Positions 43,364-51,850 of a stretch of DNA of 64,000 nucleotides are shown here, in pieces. The notes under the pieces are model-generated. The model searched no databases and was not told the DNA's origin. It saw nothing but the letters and a program-made list of their open reading frames with translations. Each line of letters begins with the position of its first letter. Within the stretch, counting starts at the first letter, position 1. The stretch spans positions 62,001 to 126,000 of the forward strand of contig CAVULE010000009.1 of NCBI GenBank assembly GCA_963742315.1, given 5' to 3'. Origin of the DNA: AV69 sp963742315. GTDB taxonomy: Bacteria > Verrucomicrobiota > Verrucomicrobiia > Chthoniobacterales > UBA10450. Both the position numbers and the translations under genes were made by a program.

Positions 43364-44565
43364 AATTAACTCTGCGCGATCTTGAGGTTCGCGGAAAACG
43401 CGTTCTGGTACGCGTCGATTTCAACGTGCCGGTAGAGGAGCGCGACGGTAAAATTGCGATCACGGACGACACCCGCATTCGCGCATCGCTGCCCACGATC
43501 AATTGGCTGCGGGAGCATGGTGCGAAAACGATTTTGATGTCGCACCTTGGCCGGCCGAAAGGCAAACGAGTCGACAAGTACACCCTGCGACCGGTGGCTG
43601 ATTATTTGCACACGTTGATTAATCAGCCGGTAATTTTCAGTCACGACACCATCGGCGAGGTGCCGGGAAAAATTGTGGCGCACATGCAGGAGGGCGACGT
43701 AGCGCTGCTGGAGAACCTGCGTTTTCATCCGGGGGAAGAAGCGAACGATCCAAAATTTTCCGAGGCGCTGGCAAGGCTCGGCGATCTTTATGTGAACGAC
43801 GCCTTCGGCGCGGCGCATCGCGCGCACGCCAGTACCGCGGGGATCACCAAGTTTGTCTCGAAATCGGCGATGGGTTTGCTGATGGAAAAAGAGCTTCACT
43901 ATTTACACGAGGAACTAGATCACCCGGGTAAACCATTCGTCGTCATCATGGGCGGGGCGAAAGTGTCGGATAAGATCGGAGTGCTGAAGGCGCTGATGGA
44001 AAAGGCCGACACGATTTTGATTTGCGGCGCGATGGCGAACACGTTTTTCAAGGCGCAGGGAATTCCAATTGGGGCAAGCCGGGTTGAGGCCGACAAAGTT
44101 GATCTGGCCAACGAACTACTTGCACTCGCAAAAAAGCGCGACGTAAAACTGGTGTTACCAGTCGACGCCGTTATTGCGCAAGAGGTTCGCGCGGGCGCAC
44201 CCTGTCGGGAATCGGGCCGGCTTACACCCGATCACGGGATTCCCGATGGCTGGCAAAATCTCGATGCCGGGCCGGAAACGATCGCGCTTTTCGAAGGCGA
44301 GATCGCGATAGCAAAAACAATTTTATGGAATGGGCCGCTCGGCGTTTTTGAAATTCCCGACTTCGCCAAGGGCACTTTCGCGATCGCACGCGCGCTGGCG
44401 CGATCGAATGCAACAACGATTATCGGCGGTGGCGACTCGGTGACCGCGGTCAAGGAAGCGGGTGTGGCTGATAAAATGACATTCATTTCTACCGGCGGCG
44501 GCGCGACGCTCGAATTATTGGAAGGAAAGGAATTGCCTGGGGTGGCGGCGCTGACGGACAGATGA
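43360..44565 (+). CDS. pgk: Phosphoglycerate kinase
   Basis: A 401-residue glycolytic kinase. The N-terminal signature is RVLVRVDFNVPVEERDG; then MSHLGRPKG, LLENLRFHPGEEANDPKF, and VNDAFGAAHRAHAST. The hinge and nucleotide domain have VIMGGAKVSDKIGVL, NGPLGVFEIPDFAKGT and the C-terminal TISTGGGATLELLEGK-type loop (read here as FISTGGGATLELLEG). All phosphate- and nucleotide-binding residues are in place. The start codon overlaps the preceding S23-type gene by four bases, so translation is probably coupled to it. Confidence 0.97.
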   Translation: MKLTLRDLEVRGKRVLVRVDFNVPVEERDGKIAITDDTRIRASLPTINWLREHGAKTILMSHLGRPKGKRVDKYTLRPVADYLHTLINQPVIFSHDTIGEVPGKIVAHMQEGDVALLENLRFHPGEEANDPKFSEALARLGDLYVNDAFGAAHRAHASTAGITKFVSKSAMGLLMEKELHYLHEELDHPGKPFVVIMGGAKVSDKIGVLKALMEKADTILICGAMANTFFKAQGIPIGASRVEADKVDLANELLALAKKRDVKLVLPVDAVIAQEVRAGAPCRESGRLTPDHGIPDGWQNLDAGPETIALFEGEIAIAKTILWNGPLGVFEIPDFAKGTFAIARALARSNATTIIGGGDSVTAVKEAGVADKMTFISTGGGATLELLEGKELPGVAALTDR

Positions 44566-44566
44566 G

Positions 44567-44653
44567 TTCATTCCGAGGCGAAAGGCTAGGGATCCCGAGA
44601 AAGTTACCTTTAAGCTTGCGCAACGGGATCCCTCGGCTTCGCTCGGGATGACC
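44567..44653. repeat. Palindromic repeat (GTCATCCCGAGCG family) between pgk and tpiA
   Basis: Arms 44567-44596 and 44625-44653 are inverted copies with several mismatches. The right arm reads CTCGGCTTCGCTCGGGATGA. It begins immediately after the pgk stop and ends 11 bases before tpiA, so it fills the whole spacer within the operon. Confidence 0.8.
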
Positions 44654-44664
44654 ATTATCTTGCT

Positions 44665-45429
44665 ATGAGAAAAAAAATCGTCGCTGCGAACTGGAAGATG
44701 AACATGCTGCAGGCTGAGGCTGCTGAGTTCGTCAAAGATTTGCTGCTCGAAATTGGCGATATGTCGGCGGTCGAGGTGGTGATCTTGCCGCCGTTTACCG
44801 CGATCGCCAAGGTGGTGGAATCGCTGGACAAGGCGCAGAACATCAAAGTTGGCGCGCAAAACATGCATTGGGAGCATAGCGGCGCATTTACCGGCGAAAT
44901 TTCCGCGGCGATGTTGCGCGATCTCTTTGTCCGTTACGTCGTGCTGGGTCACAGCGAGCGGCGGCAGATGTTTCACGAAACCGACGAAATTGTGAATCGA
45001 AAGGTACGGGCTGCGATAGAAGCGACGTTGCGCCCGATTGTTTGTGTGGGTGAAACGCTGGAGCAGCGCGAGCGAGGCAGTGTGGAAAAAATTCTGTCGT
45101 TGCAACTGCACGGCAGCCTCGCCGGAGTCAGCAGCAAAGATCTCCACGAAACTGTCATCGCCTACGAGCCGGTCTGGGCTATCGGCACCGGCCGTAATGC
45201 TACACCCGAGCAGGCGCAGGAAGCACACGCATTTATTCGCAAAACGCTTACGAGGTTGTCGGACGCGACGACGGCCGATCGCGTTCGGATCCAGTATGGC
45301 GGCAGCGTGAAACCGGAAAATGCGGGCGCGCTGATGTCGCAACCGGATATTGATGGGGCACTGGTCGGCGGCGCTAGCCTCGATCCCCGCAGCTTCGCCC
45401 AAATTGTGCAGGCTGCCGCCAAAGAGTAA
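44665..45429 (+). CDS. tpiA: Triosephosphate isomerase
   Basis: A 254-residue TIM barrel interconverting glyceraldehyde-3-phosphate and dihydroxyacetone phosphate. Catalytic Lys in IVAANWKMNMLQAEAAEF, His in YVVLGHSERRQMFHETD, Glu in VIAYEPVWAIGTGRNATPEQ with flexible loop 6 following, and the phosphate loop IQYGGSVKPENAG and ALVGGASLDP. Third member of the glycolytic cluster. Confidence 0.97.
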   Translation: MRKKIVAANWKMNMLQAEAAEFVKDLLLEIGDMSAVEVVILPPFTAIAKVVESLDKAQNIKVGAQNMHWEHSGAFTGEISAAMLRDLFVRYVVLGHSERRQMFHETDEIVNRKVRAAIEATLRPIVCVGETLEQRERGSVEKILSLQLHGSLAGVSSKDLHETVIAYEPVWAIGTGRNATPEQAQEAHAFIRKTLTRLSDATTADRVRIQYGGSVKPENAGALMSQPDIDGALVGGASLDPRSFAQIVQAAAKE

Positions 45430-45434
45430 CCGAC

Positions 45435-45850
45435 CTATTGCGGATAAGTCTCGAGTAGGGCGAGCCCGGTAGGCATTGCCCCAACTCCCCGGACAATGGC
45501 AGTGTAATTTCCCATTGGAAGGGTGACCAGGACGGCGGGTTCGGCTGAATCGACCGTGCCGATAAATCCGCCGCCTTGCACGACGTCGCGTCGGTCGCGA
45601 AATACCGCCCGAAATTTACGTAGTTCGGAAAATTGCCAACCGTGACTGGTTTGTACCGTCCGTCGGGCGCAATAGTGAAGATGCCCGTGCATCGGAAAAC
45701 ATCGTGGTGAGATCAATCGAGCGCGCCGGCGCGCAGCAAAAACCGTGAATGGCGCAATCGGGGTCGTAACCACCGGTGCAACGTTTTGTGCTGAGGCCGT
45801 TACGGAAATCGCCAAGCAATAGGAAATTGCCAGCGCCAGCTTTCTCGCAA
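45435..45850 (-). pseudogene. Frameshifted exported protein remnant
   Basis: A signal-peptide-like start (LALAISYCLAISVTASAQ) is read in the frame that ends at 45435. The middle only makes sense in other frames: SIDLTTMFSDA in one, and IFTIAPDGRYKPVTVGNFPN then YVNFGRYFATDA in another. The end GGGFIGTVDSAEPAVLVTLP followed by GNYTAIVRGVG returns to the first frame. Its NYTAIVRG ending resembles a domain often repeated in verrucomicrobial surface proteins. At least two frame changes imply a broken gene. The precise family is not known. Confidence 0.45.
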
Positions 45851-46088
45851 TAGGAAGGTTTGCTTAACCCAAGATTCCCTTCGGGCAAGCGATGCCGGCG
45901 CCTTATTATAAGCACTGGTCATCGCGAGCGAGGGTCGAGGATCCCGCTGCGAAACTTTAAGACTTCCACGGAATCCTTCGGTCTGAACCGGACTGGCTTT
46001 TTCGATCGGGATGAGGTTGTAGCTGCCGCCGTCACCGGCGCAGAGGTTTGATAATTCTGCTCCGAACGCGTTCGGGGCAGCTACAGAG

Positions 46089-46751
46089 TTACCTGTTAAT
46101 TTCAAGATAAGTTCGCGCGGTGACACGGCCTGACTGCGGATCAATCCTCTCCACACGCATTTGTTTTAGATACCAGCGGTTTTCGATTTTTTGCGCGGAA
46201 ACGACTTCGAAGCGTTTGATCATTTTTCCCGCGGAATCATAACCCTCCATCCGCATGAGGGCGCCGTTGTCCTTGTCGACCCACAACAGAATCGAGCCGT
46301 ATTGCGAGTCGGTGCCAGGCGCCTGCAATTGTATTTTCCAGCAGTTGCGAGTGCGAATGAAATCGGCGCCGATGACGTGTGCGTTCGGCCAGTAAAGAAA
46401 TTTCAGGGCCAGATCTTCGTAGGTGATGGCTGTGCCGCGCACCGGCTCGTTCAGCTGTGTAATCTTTTCCGAACCGCTGCGTTTGATTTCATCCAGGCGT
46501 GAATCATTAACTCCGATTCGCACCTGCAAGGTCTCATCGGGATTAGTAAAGATATAACGAACAACCGTCCCGTTTTGCACGAGATGAAAGGGCACAATCT
46601 TTGCGTCCTGCCGCAGTTGCCCGCGCAAATCGATCTCCTGCTGGGATTGACGCAGGCGCACATTGGCCAGTAATTCGGTGGCATCGGGAAAACGTTGCGC
46701 CGCCGCAATAGCCGGCAAAAGCAGGGCGACTAGGAGAGCCGCTTGTTTCAT
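46089..46751 (-). CDS. LolA-like outer-membrane lipoprotein-sorting family protein
   Basis: The ATG at 46751 gives 220 residues with a signal peptide (QAALLVALLLPAIAAAQ). Only this start puts the signal at the N terminus; a start at 46814 adds 21 residues. The beta-rich body (GTVVRYIFTNPDETLQVRIG, ALKFLYWPNAHVIGADFIRT, GSILLWVDKDNGALMRMEGY, RWYLKQMRVERIDPQSGRVT) fits the half-barrel of periplasmic lipoprotein-sorting proteins. It probably binds a lipid or lipoprotein; it is not necessarily LolA itself. Divergent from the PAP2 gene with only 42 bases between starts. Confidence 0.75.
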   Translation of the reverse strand: MKQAALLVALLLPAIAAAQRFPDATELLANVRLRQSQQEIDLRGQLRQDAKIVPFHLVQNGTVVRYIFTNPDETLQVRIGVNDSRLDEIKRSGSEKITQLNEPVRGTAITYEDLALKFLYWPNAHVIGADFIRTRNCWKIQLQAPGTDSQYGSILLWVDKDNGALMRMEGYDSAGKMIKRFEVVSAQKIENRWYLKQMRVERIDPQSGRVTARTYLEINR

Positions 46752-46793
46752 TCGTCTTGCGCTTTTATTCTCGGTCCTTGGCGGCGCGAGCGA

Positions 46794-47444
46794 ATGGACG
46801 AAAAGATTTTTCATTTAATTAACGAGCAATGGACGAACCCTGCGTTCGATTTGTTCATGCCGCTCATTAGTTACGCCGAAATCTGGACGCCATTTTTTCT
46901 CATCGCAGCCGTCGCGCTCCTCATCTTCGGCGGTTTTCGCGGCCGTGCATTCGTCTTTTGTACCGCGCTCACGCTCGGTCTTTCCAATGCTGCGGTTGAT
47001 CCGCTTAAACACGCCATCGGACGGCCGCGCCCGAAACAGGTGCAAACCGTGCGCATGATCGAGCTGGAAAAAACGCGGCCCATGATTCTGACCATTTTGA
47101 AGAAACCGCACGTCCGTGTTTCAACCGCAACCGAACGCGCCCGCTCCGGCGCTTCCTTTCCATCGGGCCATACCAATAACAACACGGTGATCGCGATTTG
47201 CTGCACGATTTTTTATCGACGCTGGGGAAAATTCTATTGGATCGTCGCTGCGGCCGTGACCTATTCGCGAATCTATCTCGGCGCGCATTGGCCGAGCGAC
47301 GTCGTCGCTACTTTTTTTCTCGCCGCCGGGGAAACATTGCTCATTCTCGGCTTTTGTGAATTGATCTGGCAAAAAATCATCTCCCGCCGCCTTCCTGAAG
47401 TCGCTGCCCGCCATCCACGGCTAATCCCTCTTTCGGCACCGTGA
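46794..47444 (+). CDS. PAP2-family membrane phosphatase
   Basis: The ATG at 46794 gives 216 residues with about six hydrophobic segments. The three phosphatase motifs are complete: KHAIGRPRP, ASFPSGHTNNNT with the catalytic His, and SRIYLGAHWPSDVV. The segment between motifs 1 and 2 is ~35 residues longer than in small PAP2 enzymes. Likely substrates are undecaprenyl pyrophosphate or another lipid phosphate at the periplasmic face. The stop overlaps the start of the next gene, a glycosyltransferase (GTGA), and a third polyprenyl-type transferase follows. The three genes look like one lipid-carrier glycosylation operon. Confidence 0.92.
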   Translation: MDEKIFHLINEQWTNPAFDLFMPLISYAEIWTPFFLIAAVALLIFGGFRGRAFVFCTALTLGLSNAAVDPLKHAIGRPRPKQVQTVRMIELEKTRPMILTILKKPHVRVSTATERARSGASFPSGHTNNNTVIAICCTIFYRRWGKFYWIVAAAVTYSRIYLGAHWPSDVVATFFLAAGETLLILGFCELIWQKIISRRLPEVAARHPRLIPLSAP

Positions 47445-49018
47445 AAATCGAGCGCGCGGTCTGGCTTTTTGTCCTCACCATTACCGGCCTGCGTCTGGCC
47501 TTGCTGGGAACGACCGATCTGCAATTCGACGAGGCGCATTACTGGATGTGGTCGGAGCGACTCGCGCCCGCTTATTTCAGCAAAGGCCCCGGAGTGGCTT
47601 TCGCCATCCGCGCCAGCACCATGATTTTTGGGTCGAACGAATTCGGTGTGCGCTTTTTCAGCCCATTGCTTGGCGCCGGAACCAGCCTGCTTTTGTTTTA
47701 TTTGGGACGCCGAATGTTCAACGCGGCAGCCGCGCTTGGGGCGGTGATCGGATTAAACGCGACTCCGATTTTCAACCTTGGCGCGTTCCTCATGACGATC
47801 GATCCGCTTTCGCTCTTTTTCTGGGTCGCGGCCATGTTTTCGTTTTGGTGTGTGGTGGAGAAGAGTCCGAAATTTTCCTGGCACTGGCCTCTGACCGGCG
47901 TCCTTATCGGTCTCGGGTTCCTGTGCAAATACACCAATGTATTTGAGCTGCTCTCCATCATCGTCGTTCTCGCGCTCATCCCAAAGCTGCGGGTGGAATT
48001 TCGACGGCCCGGTTTTTACCTCATGCTGCTAATTTTCGCGGCGTTTTGTGTGCCGCCGGTGCGATGGAACCAGGAACGCGCCTGGGCGACGGTGGCGCAT
48101 CTGAAATCGCGCGGCGGCGTCAACCAGGGTGTCGGTTTTCATCCGCTGGAATTTCTCTCGTTTATCGGGGAACATTTTCTTGTCTATTCGCCCCTGCTTT
48201 TTCTCGGCCTCGCCGTCGCGGTAATCGCATTGTGGAAACGTTCGCAACAGCAGCCGCGCCGGCTTTTTCTGATGTGGTTTGGCCTTCCGGTGTTCGCATT
48301 TTATGCCCTGCTCTCGCTCAATAAGGCCGCCGCGCCGAACTGGGACGCGCTTGCTTTCCCCAGTTTTGCACTGCTTGCGGTCGCTTTCTGGCAGCCACAT
48401 TTGCAGACAAAACGAATCTGGCGATCTCTCGCCGGTTGCGCCCTCGGCCTGGGAGTAATCATGAGCATGCTGGCTTTGGATAGCGACATGCTGCGGAGCG
48501 TCGGGATTGAAATTACGCGGCGCGACCCGTCTGATGGCATGCGCGGCTGGAGAAGTGCGACCCTCGCGTTGGAAAACTTTCGCATCCAGTTCGAGCGAGA
48601 AACGCAGAAGAAATTTTTCCTGATCGCGGACGAACGTGATCGCGCCTCCGAGATCGCCTTCTATTTGCACGATAAACGCAGCGAAGGACCAGGGCACCCG
48701 CCTTGTTACATTGTCGAGTCCCAGGACGTGGTGAATCAATTTTCGTTCTGGCCGCGGTATGACGAATTTGTCGAGCGCCCGCCCGGCACGCCAAATCCGG
48801 AAGACCAGAGCTATACCGAAGAAGGCGGCGTCAATTTATTTACGGGACGAAGCGCTCTCTACATCCAGGACGGCGGGCACAAAAGAATTCCGCACAATCT
48901 GCAGGCCGGTTTTTCCGGGGTTGATCGTGTCGCTCGGATCGAAGTGCGCCGTTTCGGAAGACTTGTTCGCGCCTGGGACGTTTACCTTTGCCTGCGGTAT
49001 CGGACGCTGCCGCTATGA
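47441..49018 (+). CDS. GT39/ArnT-type membrane glycosyltransferase
   Basis: GTG start overlapping the upstream stop. A 525-residue polytopic protein. The first periplasmic loop LQFDEAHYWMWSERLAPAYF carries the conserved acidic DEAHYW motif of ArnT/PMT-like enzymes. Some ten further membrane helices follow (LLSIIVVLALIP, GVIMSMLALDS), with a soluble C-terminal domain from about residue 370. These enzymes take sugar from a polyprenyl-phosphate donor and transfer it at the periplasmic face. The next gene encodes a probable polyprenyl-phosphate sugar synthase, a natural partner. Confidence 0.9.
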   Translation: MKIERAVWLFVLTITGLRLALLGTTDLQFDEAHYWMWSERLAPAYFSKGPGVAFAIRASTMIFGSNEFGVRFFSPLLGAGTSLLLFYLGRRMFNAAAALGAVIGLNATPIFNLGAFLMTIDPLSLFFWVAAMFSFWCVVEKSPKFSWHWPLTGVLIGLGFLCKYTNVFELLSIIVVLALIPKLRVEFRRPGFYLMLLIFAAFCVPPVRWNQERAWATVAHLKSRGGVNQGVGFHPLEFLSFIGEHFLVYSPLLFLGLAVAVIALWKRSQQQPRRLFLMWFGLPVFAFYALLSLNKAAAPNWDALAFPSFALLAVAFWQPHLQTKRIWRSLAGCALGLGVIMSMLALDSDMLRSVGIEITRRDPSDGMRGWRSATLALENFRIQFERETQKKFFLIADERDRASEIAFYLHDKRSEGPGHPPCYIVESQDVVNQFSFWPRYDEFVERPPGTPNPEDQSYTEEGGVNLFTGRSALYIQDGGHKRIPHNLQAGFSGVDRVARIEVRRFGRLVRAWDVYLCLRYRTLPL

Positions 49019-49716
49019 GCGACGTCTCGGTAGTTGTTCCGCTTTACAACGAAGAGCAGAGCGTCGCGATGTTGCAGCGCGAATTGGCGGACGCGCTCAC
49101 CGGGCTCGATTACGAAATCATTTTTGTGGACGATGGTTCGCAGGACGAAACTGGTGACCGGATCGCACCCAATCCGCGGACCCGGGTTCTGCACTTCGAA
49201 AAGAATGCCGGACAAAGCGCGGCTATTTTCGCTGGTTTGCAGGCGGTCCGCAGCGAGGTCGTGGTCTTAATCGATGGCGACTTGCAAAATGACCCGGCCG
49301 ATATTCCGCGACTGCTGGCGGAAATTTCACGGGGCGCCGATCTGGTGTGCGGATATCGCGCGCAGCGCAAGGACACGTTGCTGAAGCGGATCACCAGTCG
49401 CGTCGCGAATTCTGTCCGTAGCCGTTTCACACGGGACGGTGTTCGCGATACTGGTTGCACCTTAAAGGCGATGCGACGGGATTGCATCGGGGCGCTGGTT
49501 CCATTCAAGGGCATGCACCGTTTCATCCCCGCATTGGTGAAAGGAGCGGGATATCGGCTGGTTGAGATTCCAGTGAATCATCGTCCGCGTCGTTTCGGCC
49601 AAAGCAAATACGGCCTCGGCAATCGCGCCCTCCGCGCCACCGTCGACATGTTTGGCGTACGCTGGCTCTTGTCGCGCCGGCTTAATTATCAGGTGCGGGA
49701 CGATTCCGCCAGGTAA
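49015..49716 (+). CDS. GT2-family polyprenyl-phosphate glycosyltransferase (DPM1/ArnC-like)
   Basis: The ATG at 49015 overlaps the previous stop by four bases. The 233-residue protein has the GT-A fold start SVVVPLYNEEQSVAMLQREL, EIIFVDDGSQDETGDRI, ECK-type LIDGDLQNDPADIPRLL (DxD metal site), and DTGCTLKAMRRDCIGALVPF with HRPRRFGQSKYGLGNR. It lacks the two C-terminal membrane helices of ArnC, so it resembles the shorter DPM1 form. It would supply a polyprenyl-phosphate sugar to the GT39 enzyme encoded just upstream. Confidence 0.9.
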   Translation: MSDVSVVVPLYNEEQSVAMLQRELADALTGLDYEIIFVDDGSQDETGDRIAPNPRTRVLHFEKNAGQSAAIFAGLQAVRSEVVVLIDGDLQNDPADIPRLLAEISRGADLVCGYRAQRKDTLLKRITSRVANSVRSRFTRDGVRDTGCTLKAMRRDCIGALVPFKGMHRFIPALVKGAGYRLVEIPVNHRPRRFGQSKYGLGNRALRATVDMFGVRWLLSRRLNYQVRDDSAR

Positions 49717-49780
49717 TCAGAGATCAAAATTCGCTTTCTTGATCATTTGGCGGATCCCAGTTCTCGTGTTTTTGGGGTTC

Positions 49781-50503
49781 TTATTTCCAGACGCCGAGGT
49801 CGCGCAATTGCGTCGTGGCGATGCCGGCCCAGTTATTGTTTGAAGCGGGGCACGCCGGACTCGGATGCAAAATCTGGCCGATGCGCGGCGGCGGATTGGC
49901 GATTACTTCACGCGCGCGCTTTCCAGCGAAATCACCCACGCCGACGAGCCATTCGGGTTCCAGGATGCGAACAACTTCCCGCAAATGATCATCACAAGCG
50001 GCGAACAGTAGCGTCCGCTCGTTCGCGGGGAGTTTGTCCGGCGTTCGATTGCGCCCGCTCGCCTCACAAAACGCCAGTGGGCAATAATTCATCACCATGT
50101 GTTCCTGGAAAAATTTTGCAGCAGAGCCAAAGCGTTTCGCGAACAATCCCCACAAGCGTTGGCCGCTAATTTCACTGCGCAAGCAATCGAATCCCGTCAC
50201 CGGTCGCTTCGGATGTTCGTCCCGTGCATGATCAATTCTTGCGTGAATACCCAGCCAATCGCGCACGGCGGCGATTTGACCGAACGGGACACCGGTTTGC
50301 GCCATACCAAACGGACCGGGATTCATTCCGAGGAATAACACGCGCTTAGGGCTATTTCCGTAGCGCCGCAGGTAGATCTCATGCGCGCGCCAGGCGTAGA
50401 TGAGCGGGTTGTAAACGTGCGCGACCGGCACGGCGAAACGCATTTCGGCAACAGCGTCGCGGAGACGTTTCGCGGCGATGATTAACAAATCACTCGTTGC
50501 CAT
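49781..50503 (-). CDS. SMUG1-type uracil-DNA glycosylase
   Basis: Removes uracil and oxidised pyrimidines from DNA. The ATG at 50503 gives 240 residues (an upstream in-frame start would add seven). The active-site loop is VLFLGMNPGPFGMAQTGVPF, and the second motif is ILHPSPACPASNNNW with the catalytic His. MNYCPLAFCEASGRNRTPD is also typical. This architecture distinguishes SMUG1 from Ung (GQDPYH) and Mug (NPG-x). SMUG1-like enzymes are rare in bacteria outside a few phyla including Verrucomicrobia and Planctomycetes. Single gene. Confidence 0.88.
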   Translation of the reverse strand: MATSDLLIIAAKRLRDAVAEMRFAVPVAHVYNPLIYAWRAHEIYLRRYGNSPKRVLFLGMNPGPFGMAQTGVPFGQIAAVRDWLGIHARIDHARDEHPKRPVTGFDCLRSEISGQRLWGLFAKRFGSAAKFFQEHMVMNYCPLAFCEASGRNRTPDKLPANERTLLFAACDDHLREVVRILEPEWLVGVGDFAGKRAREVIANPPPRIGQILHPSPACPASNNNWAGIATTQLRDLGVWK

Positions 50504-50572
50504 ACTTGATGTTACGACAAGCAAACGGCGATTCGAGTGATCAGGCGCCGAGGAAATCGGACGATCAAGAGA

Positions 50573-51751
50573 TCAGCTCCGGGAAGGGCGCGGGGCGACG
50601 CGGTGACGGAGTTGGAGAAAGGGGCGTTCCACTGCCAGGAACAGAACCGTGGCAACGGCGTAAACGCATAATTCGACGACGGAAAGAGCGGCCGCGGAAG
50701 CGAGCACGATATTGTGAGTTACGCAGAATTGCGCGACGAAGTGAATGACAAGTTTTTGAACGAGATAGGCGCTATAAGCGATACTGGCGATAAAAGCGGC
50801 GCCGGGAATTTTTACTCGCTGTAAGATTAGCCGCGGACTGACAGCGCAAACAAGTAACGCGGCCATTCCAAGAGCGATCAACGGGAATTGCCAGATGGCG
50901 GCGGCGACGGTGAGATAATCGCCTTCGCCCAGATATAATGCGTAAACGATGAGGGCTAGCCCGGGCAGCAAGAGCCAGGGGGCAAGATTCATTAGGCGGT
51001 GCCACCATCGCGAACGGAATTTTTCGATCCCAGCCAGGACAACACCGAAGACGAGAGGATCGAGCCGCGTCCAAGTCGGGTAATAGATCCAGGTTTGAAA
51101 GCCACGGAAGGAGACACCGGTTTCAGCCAAATTCTGCCGGGCAAGAAACGCGCGCAGTCCGATTCCGCCAAGAACGATGAGGCATGGCATGATAAATCGA
51201 GCACGAGACCATCGGCTAACGAGAATTAGTATCAGGGGCAGGAGGAAATAGAACTGGTCTTCGACTGCAAGCGACCAGGCGTGAGAAAAGGCGGTGCCAC
51301 CATGCAGACCAATGTTTTGCACCGAGAGGACAAATTTCCAAAGGGGCGACATTTCCGGGTACTCCCGCCACGACGGCAAAAAGGCATAAACGCCAAGGAT
51401 GACGAAGTAAGCCGGGATGATTCGCAAGGCCCGGCGGGCGAAGAAGCGCCACAGGTCGATTGGCCGACCGCGCGCGAGCGGCGCCAGCAATTGCCCGCCA
51501 ATCAGGTAGCCACTGAGAACGAAGAATAGATCGACCCCGATCCAGCCGAATCGATCCACGCGACCGGGCAATTTGAAACCGAAAAGGGCGGCGTGGTAAA
51601 TGACCACCACGATGATGGCGAGAGCACGGAGAAGATCGAGACCCGGCTGACGTTCGCGATCGGTAAAGCGCGGGTCGACTCCGAGCCGGAGTGGCGTTGT
51701 AGTTTCGCTCACGGAATTTCGGATGCACGACGCTAGCAGATCCCTAACCAC
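50573..51751 (-). CDS. Acyltransferase family 3 (OafA/NolX-like) membrane protein
   Basis: A 392-residue protein with about ten membrane helices. The N-terminal cytoplasmic segment (MVRDLLASCIRNSVSETTTP) precedes GLDLLRALAIIVVVIYHAAL, where the catalytic-site His of the family lies in IYHAA. FGWIGVDLFFVLSGYLIGGQ is the second landmark. It probably O-acetylates a cell-surface carbohydrate. Downstream of nuoN in the same direction, with a gap of about 100 bases and a palindrome (GACGGCTTTAAGCCGTC, 51778-51794) between; it is probably an independent gene. Confidence 0.92.
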   Translation of the reverse strand: MVRDLLASCIRNSVSETTTPLRLGVDPRFTDRERQPGLDLLRALAIIVVVIYHAALFGFKLPGRVDRFGWIGVDLFFVLSGYLIGGQLLAPLARGRPIDLWRFFARRALRIIPAYFVILGVYAFLPSWREYPEMSPLWKFVLSVQNIGLHGGTAFSHAWSLAVEDQFYFLLPLILILVSRWSRARFIMPCLIVLGGIGLRAFLARQNLAETGVSFRGFQTWIYYPTWTRLDPLVFGVVLAGIEKFRSRWWHRLMNLAPWLLLPGLALIVYALYLGEGDYLTVAAAIWQFPLIALGMAALLVCAVSPRLILQRVKIPGAAFIASIAYSAYLVQKLVIHFVAQFCVTHNIVLASAAALSVVELCVYAVATVLFLAVERPFLQLRHRVAPRPSRS

Positions 51752-51850
51752 CTTCGAGCCTTAGCAGTCCGCAACTCGACGGCTTTAAGCCGTCAAGATT
51801 TTATCGCAAGTCTTGAGGGTGTGGAGTAACTTGGGCGTCGAGCGGCGTAT

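Noticed and set aside
44515..45402. 295-codon minus-strand frame opposite tpiA
   Set aside because: Covers the well-supported tpiA gene on the other strand and extends through a palindromic repeat; no domain seen.
48029..48739. 236-codon minus-strand frame opposite the GT39 gene
   Set aside because: Shadow of a membrane-protein gene; composition (Gln/Arg/His-rich) is typical of antisense frames.
51778..51794. GACGGCTTTAAGCCGTC palindrome as the nuo operon terminator
   Set aside because: The stem is short and no T-run follows on the minus strand, so intrinsic termination is not supported.
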